DNA from: Candidatus Nomurabacteria bacterium GW2011_GWF2_43_8
Lineage (GTDB): Bacteria > Patescibacteriota > Minisyncoccia > Phycocordibacterales > UBA9973
Assembly: GCA_001000035.1 (NCBI GenBank)
Contig: LCGX01000022.1
Span: 1-8,375 of the forward strand
DNA: 8,375 nt
Reading direction: 5' to 3'
The notes under the pieces are model-generated. The model searched no databases and was not told where the DNA came from. It worked only from the letters and a program-made list of their open reading frames with translations. This document shows positions 1-5,644 of this stretch, piece after piece; the stretch's first letter is position 1, and each line of letters begins with the position of its first letter. Position numbers and translations under genes: made by a program.

Positions 1-6
1 TTTCAT
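1..6 (-). CDS. Possible start of the next leftward gene (first two codons only)
   Basis: An ATG at 6-4 followed by AAA (Met-Lys) runs off the left edge. Two things support it. It begins Met-Lys like the secreted-protein genes to its right, and it lies at the predicted +1 of a near-consensus promoter (13-41). Only two codons are visible, so no product can be named. The true start could also lie outside the window, with this ATG being chance. Confidence 0.3.
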
Positions 7-12
7 AACTTA

Positions 13-41
13 ATTATACATTAATTCTTGCACGACGTCAA
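13..41 (-). promoter_or_regulatory. Near-consensus sigma70 promoter facing the left edge
   Basis: On the minus strand, TTGACG (36-41) is followed by exactly 17 bp and then a perfect TATAAT (13-18). The expected transcription start is about position 6, which is the A of an ATG at 6-4. The mRNA would then be leaderless or nearly so. The promoter lies downstream of the giant repeat gene and would drive the next gene, outside the window. Confidence 0.6.
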
Positions 42-70
42 ATACTATATCTATCCTAATAGACATGTAG

Positions 71-98
71 ATTATAACGCTTTTTTGTTTTAACTCAA
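71..98 (-). promoter_or_regulatory. Second, upstream sigma70-like promoter facing left
   Basis: On the minus strand, TTGAGT (93-98), a 16 bp spacer and TATAAT (71-76) predict a start near position 64. It lies 58 bp upstream of the TATAAT at 13-18, so the next gene may have tandem promoters. It begins almost at the stop codon of the giant repeat gene. The -35 is weaker than that of the inner promoter, and the region is AT-rich, so chance is possible. Confidence 0.4.
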
Positions 99-102
99 AA
101 TT

Positions 103-3100
103 CTAAAGCTTCGGAGGAAAAGCGGGATTGAATCGAGGCATAATCAGGTTTGTCGGTATAGGCAGAAGAAGCGTTGGACACATGATATTGTTGATTTCAG
201 TCGTGGTCGTCAGGTAAACGATTCCGGTCGGGCCTTTGAGCTTCCAAGGATCAAGAACATTGACTTTGTGACCAGCTTGGAATTGGCGGACAAAGTTGTC
301 AGTCTTCGGTCCGAAGATGCCGTCTAGCGCAAGTCCTGCTTTCAAATAATCATTTAGAAATTGTTGAACCTTGAGAACCGCGGCTGAATCATTCTTCCTG
401 CCCTTCTGCAGATATTTATCCAGGTAAATTCCGCAAGTAGTCTCCGCACCGAGGACTTGTCCGGTTGAAGTACCGAGAACCTGACCTCGCGGTCTGCTTC
501 CGGAACTGCTTCCACCACCTCCCCCGCCATTATCCTGCGGAGTGGGGTCTGTTTCATCATTATCTTCTTCGTTATACGAATCGGGATTATTCGCGTCCCC
601 GTCGGTGTGACAGCCAGGATCGCTGGCATCCGTTACCCCGTCTTCGTCGTTATCGGCATCGTCAGAACATTGATAAGTAATAGGCGGCGGAGGATAAGTA
701 CACGATTCGTCGTCTTGAGTGGCATCTGGATTGTAGTTTGTCGCTTCCGGATCAGTACAGCCCAGAACTGGGGTCGGGACAAAAGTATTGGTAATCGTAC
801 ATGTCGCTTCGCCGCCATTCGCAATTTCTACTTCAGAACAATTATCATAAGCGGCTGTATAATTCGGATCCGTTACTTCGATGACCGAATAAGTTCCGGC
901 ATCCACTGTAACTTGTTTTTCGCCACTTTCATTAAATGGTGTTTCTTCCCCGCCGTTTACCTGGAACAAAAAGTCGGAAGCTTGAGCTTCTCCGCCCACC
1001 ACAACTTTTTCAACAATAAGCGTTCCCGGCTGGTCATCGTTCGTAAAGGTGCAAGTAATGCTCTCCCCTTCGGACAGCGTCACGGTACCGCCAGATTGTG
1101 ATGGACATCCCTCATCGCCAGTAATGGAAACAAAGGAATAACCCGTAAGACTAAGTTCAACAAGCTCAATCGGCACATTGGCCTGAACCGAAAGCGACTG
1201 GCCGGAAGTAACAGGCGTACCGCCAACCGAAAGACCGAAATCATCCACTCCGGCTGTCCCGCCATCATCATTGGTAACAATCTTGTTTATGGTAACTGTC
1301 GGCGCAACATCGTCATTGGTTATGGTGCAAACCTGCGTTGCATCTCCAACTTCTAAGGTAATCTGCCCGTTTGAGTCGCAATCGCCCGAAAAGGTCGCCG
1401 CGTATCCTGAAGGACCCCCGCTTTCCGAGATCGTGTAAACACCTGCGGAAAACGTGTTTGCGCTACCGCTGGTAACATCAGTAACTGCTTGCTCACTATT
1501 TGTCACGTGAAGAGTAAAGTTGCCCACAACCGCCGTCCCGCCGTTGTCTGTTGTTACTTGTTTAATAACCGTGAGCCCGGGAGCCACATCGTCATTTACT
1601 ATCGTACAGGTAGCGTCTTGTCCGGGAGAAAGAGTTATGGAGCCATCGGCTGCACAATCGCCATTGATGGTACCAACGTATCCGTCTTGATTTGTCTCAC
1701 TAACTGTATAGGAACCAGCGTTAAAACTGTTTAAGGCTCCGGAAGTAACTTCAGTGTCATTCACGAACAACGGAAAATCGGAAGAGCCGAGCGTGCCCCC
1801 ATCATCATTATTTACTTCTTTTACAACAGTAAGCGTAGCCTGCTGGTCGTTGTTAGTGATAGTGCAAGTTGCGCTCTGACCAAGTCCGAGAGTTATCTGG
1901 TCGCCCGAATTTTGGACATCGCCCGTGCAAGACCAACTGCCAGCAGTATAGCCCGAAGGACCGATTGATTCAGAAAGCGTATAAGTGTCGGCCTTGAAAC
2001 TTCCATCACTGGAAGCTCCTCCCGCGCCAGAAAGATTAGTAGGTTCCAGGCCAGCTCCATTAGCGGAAAGTATCCATTGATCGGCTGTCGCTTCCCCACC
2101 GTTGTCGTTCGTAACTTCTTTTACTAAGGTAAGAGAGGGCGCATTGTCGCTGTTGGTGATAGTACAAGTTTTTATTTCTCCGAGAGCTACCGTAACACTG
2201 CCCTGTGAATCACAACTCCCGCCCCAGGTTCCCGCCGTGTAGCCGGGAAGATTTGTTTCTCCTACAGTATAAGTGCCCGGATTGACTACATAGGCGACTT
2301 CGTCCGAAACCGGATTACCGCCAACTGTCAAAAGAAAATCATTTGGTTCCGCATTTCCGCCATTGTCGTTTATAACTATTTTATTTACAAAAATATATGC
2401 TTGCTGGTCATCGTTGGTAATTGTACAAGTAGCAGATTCTCCTAGATCTAGAGTGACCGTATCGGCATCATCTTGTGTACCGCCAACACAGACCCAATCA
2501 CTAGCACTATATCCAGCTGGGCCTGATTCAGATAAATTATAAGTTCCAGCACTTACCGTTGCACTTGTGATTGCAACATCTCCTTCAACACCAGAAATTG
2601 GTGTAGGACCAGAAGCAGAAAGTGTCCAATCGGCATCAACAGCTGTTCCGCCATTATCAATAATAACTGTTTTGACAAGAGTAAGGGTTGGATTTGGTAA
2701 GGGCGCAATATCATCGTTTGTAATAGTGCAAGTTTTGCTTTCGTTTGAAGCAAGAGTAATGGCGCCATTTGGACAGCTTGCAGAAAATGTTGCAGAATAA
2801 GAAGAATTTGGATCTTCACTTATGGTATATGTGCCAGCGGCGATAGTATAAACAACACCTGTTTCAGATCCGGCAGCCGGACTATTATTTATTTCAATTG
2901 TACCAATTAAAACATGCAGATTAAAGCCAGAGGCAAGAGTTGTCTCAATATCATCATTGATTACATGTTTTATCACAGTAAGAGTTGCTGGAGGTTCTGG
3001 CACCACACAAACTGGAACAGTAAAGGTATCATCAATTTGATTATCATTGCCAGTAGGACCCTGATGGAATAATTTTGCGGTTATTGGATTTGTAGACCCA

Positions 3101-3462
3101 GCTACATATGGGTGTGGACCAGCATTAAAAGTAAAAGTAAAATTACCCTGACCAGATGAAGGAGTAAAAACAGAAGTAGCTACCGTGAGGGGGCTTCCGT
3201 CTCCCCAATCTATAGAAACACCATACTGATCTATATTTCCAGGAGGTGCACTTCCAGCTCCATTCCCAGAAAGGGTAACAGGACTAAAAAGTGGATTAGC
3301 AGGACAAGAGAAAGTAAATGGGGCATTTTGTCCATTAATCGTATTAACAACAATCGACGGAGGTGTAGAAGGAGGTTGAACTGCTCCAGCGATAATTGGA
3401 ACTAGTGTAACAAAAAGCGCTAACACGACTAGTGGAGATAAAAATTTAAATATTTTTTTCAT
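103..3462 (-). CDS. Giant secreted surface protein: eight SpaA/CnaB-like repeats plus peptidoglycan-binding-like C-terminus
   Basis: This 1119-residue protein is probably a wall-attached stalk or adhesin. Residues 1-27 are a signal peptide ending Ala-Gly-Ala. Residues 35-150 form a PKD/Ig-like domain with 'IDWGDGSP' at 84-91. Eight tandem repeats of 80-100 residues follow (160-894). Each has a strand-A Lys, a mid-repeat Glu usually before Gly-Tyr, and a closing 'CTITND'-type strand. Next come a 'GCTDPEATNYNP' motif (901-912), a 'DNDEDG...DPGC' motif (937-951), an acidic and Gly/Ser linker (955-990), and a peptidoglycan-binding-like module (1010-1096, 'LKVQQFLN', 'DGIFGPKT', 'FQAG'). It ends in a short Pro/Leu-rich tail and a TAG stop. 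The start is the only one that gives an intact signal peptide, and no Shine-Dalgarno is seen. It has its own promoter at 3547-3576 and no visible terminator downstream. Base composition shifts inside the gene. Domain calls are from pattern; binding function is inferred. Confidence 0.9.
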   Translation of the reverse strand: MKKIFKFLSPLVVLALFVTLVPIIAGAVQPPSTPPSIVVNTINGQNAPFTFSCPANPLFSPVTLSGNGAGSAPPGNIDQYGVSIDWGDGSPLTVATSVFTPSSGQGNFTFTFNAGPHPYVAGSTNPITAKLFHQGPTGNDNQIDDTFTVPVCVVPEPPATLTVIKHVINDDIETTLASGFNLHVLIGTIEINNSPAAGSETGVVYTIAAGTYTISEDPNSSYSATFSASCPNGAITLASNESKTCTITNDDIAPLPNPTLTLVKTVIIDNGGTAVDADWTLSASGPTPISGVEGDVAITSATVSAGTYNLSESGPAGYSASDWVCVGGTQDDADTVTLDLGESATCTITNDDQQAYIFVNKIVINDNGGNAEPNDFLLTVGGNPVSDEVAYVVNPGTYTVGETNLPGYTAGTWGGSCDSQGSVTVALGEIKTCTITNSDNAPSLTLVKEVTNDNGGEATADQWILSANGAGLEPTNLSGAGGASSDGSFKADTYTLSESIGPSGYTAGSWSCTGDVQNSGDQITLGLGQSATCTITNNDQQATLTVVKEVNNDDGGTLGSSDFPLFVNDTEVTSGALNSFNAGSYTVSETNQDGYVGTINGDCAADGSITLSPGQDATCTIVNDDVAPGLTVIKQVTTDNGGTAVVGNFTLHVTNSEQAVTDVTSGSANTFSAGVYTISESGGPSGYAATFSGDCDSNGQITLEVGDATQVCTITNDDVAPTVTINKIVTNDDGGTAGVDDFGLSVGGTPVTSGQSLSVQANVPIELVELSLTGYSFVSITGDEGCPSQSGGTVTLSEGESITCTFTNDDQPGTLIVEKVVVGGEAQASDFLFQVNGGEETPFNESGEKQVTVDAGTYSVIEVTDPNYTAAYDNCSEVEIANGGEATCTITNTFVPTPVLGCTDPEATNYNPDATQDDESCTYPPPPITYQCSDDADNDEDGVTDASDPGCHTDGDANNPDSYNEEDNDETDPTPQDNGGGGGGSSSGSRPRGQVLGTSTGQVLGAETTCGIYLDKYLQKGRKNDSAAVLKVQQFLNDYLKAGLALDGIFGPKTDNFVRQFQAGHKVNVLDPWKLKGPTGIVYLTTTTEINNIMCPTLLLPIPTNLIMPRFNPAFPPKL
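781..2985 (-). repeat. Eight tandem SpaA/CnaB-like protein repeats
   Basis: The repeats lie within the 1119-residue protein. By residue they start at about 160, 259, 356, 443, 543, 629, 722 and 814. Each opens with a 'TLTVxKxVxNDDGG'-like strand and closes with 'CTITNDD' or a close variant. Each holds exactly two cysteines: 230/245, 325/346, 417/433, 512/533, 603/619, 695/712, 786/804 and 875/888. At DNA level the copies are diverged, with only short stretches around the 'TITNDD' codons alike. This is old protein-level duplication and not a recent tandem array. Confidence 0.9.
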
Positions 3463-3546
3463 AATTAATTTTCAATAAATAAACTTAACAAATCAAACGT
3501 TTTTTAATAATATTAGTGAGGTTAAAACAACCCTAAATAGACCGAA

Positions 3547-3576
3547 ATTCTAACATAATTTATTCTGGTTTGTCAA
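3547..3576 (-). promoter_or_regulatory. Promoter of the giant repeat protein gene
   Basis: On the minus strand, a perfect TTGACA (3571-3576) is followed by 18 bp and TAGAAT (3547-3552). The expected start is about 3540, giving an AT-rich leader of roughly 78 nt with no Shine-Dalgarno sequence. It sits just after the terminator of the preceding gene (3626-3651). Two TATCCACA-type boxes lie immediately upstream (3583-3602). Confidence 0.6.
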
Positions 3577-3582
3577 AATATT

Positions 3583-3602
3583 TGTGGATATTCTGTGGAT
3601 AC
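3583..3602 (-). promoter_or_regulatory. Pair of TATCCACA boxes upstream of the repeat-protein promoter
   Basis: On the minus strand, GTATCCACA (3594-3602) and ATATCCACA (3583-3591) lie in the same orientation, 11 bp apart start to start, about one helical turn. The nearer box ends 6 bp before the -35 hexamer. Each differs at one position from the DnaA-box consensus TTATCCACA. A third copy lies upstream of the LamG gene promoter. A binding role is inferred. Confidence 0.4.
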
Positions 3603-3625
3603 CAAAAATGTCTATTTTGCAACAC

Positions 3626-3651
3626 AAAAACCGCCCCGAAGGGCGGTTTTT
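3626..3651. terminator. Bidirectional intrinsic terminator
   Basis: A six-bp GC stem CCGCCC (3631-3636) / GGGCGG (3641-3646) closes a CGAA tetraloop. It is flanked by A5 on the left and T5 on the right, so it works as a rho-independent terminator on either strand. It lies 27 bp past the stop of the 322-residue protein gene and should end that minus-strand transcript. Confidence 0.85.
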
Positions 3652-3678
3652 GCTAGGTGTAAAGTTTTTTACTCCCTA

Positions 3679-4647
3679 CTACTCATCATCTTCTTCATCG
3701 TCGTCACCGTCCAAGATTTCACGAATCCGATTGGAAAAGCTCCGGTGCTCGTCCGAATCTTCTTCCTCATCGTCTTCGTCGTCGTCTTCTTCTTCGTCAT
3801 CATCGTCAACACTGACGCTAACGCTTCCCTCAACTTCAAGATCATCATCTTCACCACGATCGTCGCGATGGTTAACATAAGCTATGCATTGACCTTGATT
3901 CCTGAAGCTCGGGTTTGTGAAGTTCATCCACCCGCCATCTTTACATTCGGCTTTAACTAGAGGACTCTCCAAAGAAACCGGGTCGAGCTCGAAGGAAACC
4001 GAGATGGTGTGATTGGCTGAGACATTCGTGAAGACATAAGTGCCAAGCGCCCCTACGGAAGAGCCGTCGACTAGAAAATCATCAATATGATAGCCGCTGT
4101 CGGCAGTGATTGTGAACGCCTGGTTATTGCCGTCATTGACAACAACCAAACCGAAAGGAGAAATAGAACCGTTGGCTCCGGCAGAGGCAGTAATGGTTCT
4201 AAGCGCCACCGTAACTCCACTTACTGTGGAAACCGCCCCGGACCTGGATCCTCCTTGATAATTGTCACTCCAAGTTCCGCTAATCGTGCCGTCGGAGGCA
4301 ATCGTGCCTACGAGGTGCAAGGTCGTTTGCGGAACTACCGCATCAGCTGAGGCCGTATAGTCGGCCAGGAAATCAATTGAGTTCCCCGATACCGAACCGG
4401 ATGTAAGCACCCATGTGTAAGTATGGGCTCCGCCGGCTGGGTATCCTCCGCTACCGGTAAGATTGCCCAAACTGTCCTGCGTCAAAGACATATCATGGGC
4501 ATAATCGGTGCCCCAATATTCCATATTAATGACATAGCTCCCTGTCGCATCCCAGGCCGGAGCAACCGCTTGGGCCGGCAATGCAAAAGAGGAAACTAGC
4601 AAAGCTAGAGCGATAAACGCACTTCCAAACAATGTTATTTTTTTCAT
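3679..4647 (-). CDS. Secreted beta-rich protein with InlB-type repeat, 'NQGQC' motif and acidic tail
   Basis: This 322-residue exported protein has no assignable activity. Residues 1-27 are a signal peptide ending 'ALPAQA'. Residues 31-145 are a beta-strand-rich domain with 'MSLTQDSLGNLTGSG' and 'GTIASDGTISGTWSDN', a pattern seen in lipocalin-like or beta-barrel secreted domains. Residues 150-221 resemble a divergent InlB B-repeat ('ITASAGANGSISP', 'ADSGYHIDDFLVDG', 'NHTISVSFE'). Residues 235-258 hold 'CKDGGW' and 'NQGQCIAYV', a two-cysteine motif I recognise from other bacterial secreted proteins. From 266 to the end, 35 of 57 residues are Asp or Glu, interrupted by a basic island 'HRSFSNRIR' (301-309). 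It has its own candidate promoter (4760-4787) and a terminator 27 bp past the TAG stop, so it is probably monocistronic. No Shine-Dalgarno is present. The acidic tail could bind Ca2+ or a basic partner; that is a guess. Confidence 0.9.
   Translation of the reverse strand: MKKITLFGSAFIALALLVSSFALPAQAVAPAWDATGSYVINMEYWGTDYAHDMSLTQDSLGNLTGSGGYPAGGAHTYTWVLTSGSVSGNSIDFLADYTASADAVVPQTTLHLVGTIASDGTISGTWSDNYQGGSRSGAVSTVSGVTVALRTITASAGANGSISPFGLVVVNDGNNQAFTITADSGYHIDDFLVDGSSVGALGTYVFTNVSANHTISVSFELDPVSLESPLVKAECKDGGWMNFTNPSFRNQGQCIAYVNHRDDRGEDDDLEVEGSVSVSVDDDDEEEDDDEDDEEEDSDEHRSFSNRIREILDGDDDEEDDE
3682..3852 (-). repeat. Low-complexity Asp/Glu codon tract
   Basis: This stretch encodes the acidic C-terminus (residues 266-322) of the 322-residue protein. 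It is made mostly of GAC, GAT, GAA and GAG codons, so the plus strand reads as imperfect TCN triplet runs. Such tracts can slip in replication and may vary in length between strains. Plus-strand 'poly-Ser' or 'poly-Val/Phe' frames here are artefacts of this composition. Confidence 0.85.
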
Positions 4648-4691
4648 AATGTTTTTAATTAACTAATAATTTATTCTGACAATAACAAGCC

Positions 4692-4729
4692 CCGTAATCG
4701 CCATACGGAACATATATGGAGTGACGTAT
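4692..4729 (-). other. Two alternative stems in the 5' leader of the 322-residue protein gene
   Basis: CCGTA (4692-4696) can pair with TACGG (4704-4708) around a 7-nt loop. The overlapping ATACG (4703-4707) can pair instead with CGTAT (4725-4729). The two stems share bases and exclude each other. The segment is visibly richer in G and C than the AT-rich leader on both sides. Stems are only 5 bp, so they may not matter in vivo. Confidence 0.3.
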
Positions 4730-4759
4730 CAGGGTAAGGTATCTTTCGTCTTATTCTTT

Positions 4760-4787
4760 TTATGATAATTCAATAAAATCTTGTCAA
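4760..4787 (-). promoter_or_regulatory. Candidate promoter of the acidic-tail protein gene
   Basis: On the minus strand, a perfect TTGACA (4782-4787) starts 8 bp past the terminator of the protease-like gene. The best-placed -10 is TCATAA (4760-4765) with a 16 bp spacer, which is a weak match. The predicted start is about 4753, giving a leader of roughly 105 nt. The -35 is convincing; the -10 is uncertain. Confidence 0.4.
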
Positions 4788-4794
4788 ACCAACC

Positions 4795-4822
4795 AAAAAC
4801 CGCCCTTGCGAAGGCGGTTTTT
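4795..4822. terminator. Bidirectional intrinsic terminator after the protease-like gene
   Basis: CCGCC (4800-4804) pairs with GGCGG (4813-4817), extended by TT/AA inside a one-base bulge. It is flanked by A5 and T5. It lies 23 bp past the stop of the 253-residue gene on the minus strand. It is built on the same A5-CCGCC...GGCGG-T5 plan as the terminator at 3626-3651. Confidence 0.8.
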
Positions 4823-4845
4823 GGTGAACTTTTTAATTTTTCGCT

Positions 4846-5607
4846 TTACTCTGCCCAGATGACGAAAGTGAAAACTTTATTTCCTCCTCCCAAATCCCGT
4901 TCAAAGACCGAGGTCTTTTTGTCGGAAGATTCGCGGATGGACTGCCCCCACTCTGACGGATTATCTAAATCTACCCGGGCATTCGCGTTGGCAATTTTGC
5001 TTGAAGATGTATTCGTCGCATCCAAGTGCGCGTAGATAGTTTCAAGCTGTTCATAATCGTGCGCGTTCGGGTGCTGGTTGGTGCCCGGATTGTTGGTGTA
5101 ATCCATGCAAGTGCCCAAGTTCGCATTGCTGAAATTTTCATCCTGATGATCAAGGCCAAAAATATGGCCGACTTCCTGGCAAACGACGAACTGTTTCCAG
5201 GCCGGAGTGTTGTACTTGGCCGTGTTGAAGTAGGTATCGTTCATTTTGGTCACTCCCTGCGTAATATGCGAACCGCTCGCCCATATCTGGGCTATGCCGA
5301 GCCATCCATTTCTTCCGTATTTGCCATTACAAACTTCAACTCTCCCGGCAGTTGGCTTGCAATTTTTTGGGTTAGCCAGCCCCGCCACAACTGTTGTATC
5401 TAAAACCGATGATACAGTCCAGTCGCCGGACGCGACAGCGAGATAAGCATCCCACGCGGAAGACATATTGTCCCCGAGTTTTAAGGCAAGCGGATTGGCT
5501 GTGCGCGCCCAGTGGTAGCTACCCCACGAATGGTTGGCATTTGCGCTGTAGGCAAAAACCCCAAAGAGCATAATTACGAACAAAGCTAAGGATATTTTTT
5601 TAATCAT
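4846..5607 (-). CDS. Secreted metzincin-like putative metalloprotease with Gln in place of the first zinc His
   Basis: This 253-residue exported protein resembles matrixin-type metzincins. Residues 1-24 are a signal peptide ('LALFVIMLFGVFAYSANA'). The core motif at 144-154 reads 'QEVGHIFGLDH', which is HExxHxxGxxH with Gln144 in place of the first His. The general-base Glu145 and His148, Gly151 and His154 are kept. A Met-turn-like 'CMDY' follows at 167-170, and 'QHPNAHDYEQLETIYAH' at 178-194. Cys83, 93, 143 and 167 could form disulfides. The C-terminal 55 residues match no domain I know. The gene starts 37 bp after the LamG gene stop with no convincing promoter between, so the two are probably one transcript, ended by the hairpin at 4795-4822. 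No Shine-Dalgarno is seen. Proteolysis is uncertain because of the changed ligand. It could be an altered-ligand protease or a non-catalytic binding protein. Confidence 0.85.
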   Translation of the reverse strand: MIKKISLALFVIMLFGVFAYSANANHSWGSYHWARTANPLALKLGDNMSSAWDAYLAVASGDWTVSSVLDTTVVAGLANPKNCKPTAGRVEVCNGKYGRNGWLGIAQIWASGSHITQGVTKMNDTYFNTAKYNTPAWKQFVVCQEVGHIFGLDHQDENFSNANLGTCMDYTNNPGTNQHPNAHDYEQLETIYAHLDATNTSSSKIANANARVDLDNPSEWGQSIRESSDKKTSVFERDLGGGNKVFTFVIWAE

Positions 5608-5644
5608 AATTTTTATTTGTTATTTGTATTCTATTTATCACAAT

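Noticed and set aside
10..66. 18-codon minus-strand ORF between the two left-facing promoters, as a possible leader peptide
   Set aside because: No ribosome-binding site, no run of a regulatory amino acid and no attenuator hairpin. An ORF this short is expected by chance.
607..1101. 164-residue plus-strand open frame opposite the giant repeat gene
   Set aside because: It reads through the antisense of the repeat 7-8 region and linker; no start signal, and composition is typical of a shadow frame.
781..2985. Regularly spaced repeats as a CRISPR-like array
   Set aside because: Units are about 260-300 bp, lie in one open reading frame, and are similar in protein more than in DNA.
3583..3602. 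Two DnaA-like boxes as a replication origin
   Set aside because: Only two imperfect boxes, with no dnaA or dnaN gene and no origin-type box cluster. A promoter-proximal regulatory role fits the position better.
3584..3960. Plus-strand frames rich in Ser or in Val/Phe near the acidic tract
   Set aside because: They arise from TCN-type triplets antisense to the Asp/Glu codons, and they run through a terminator hairpin.
3555..4678. 13-bp sequence ATAATTTATTCTG shared at 3555-3567 and 4666-4678
   Set aside because: It falls in a promoter spacer in one case and in a leader near the start codon in the other. It is AT-rich, so chance is likely.
5608..5644. Separate promoter for the protease-like gene in the 37-bp gap
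   Set aside because: A TAGAAT is present on the minus strand, but no reasonable -35 sits 16-18 bp upstream. Co-transcription with the LamG gene is simpler.
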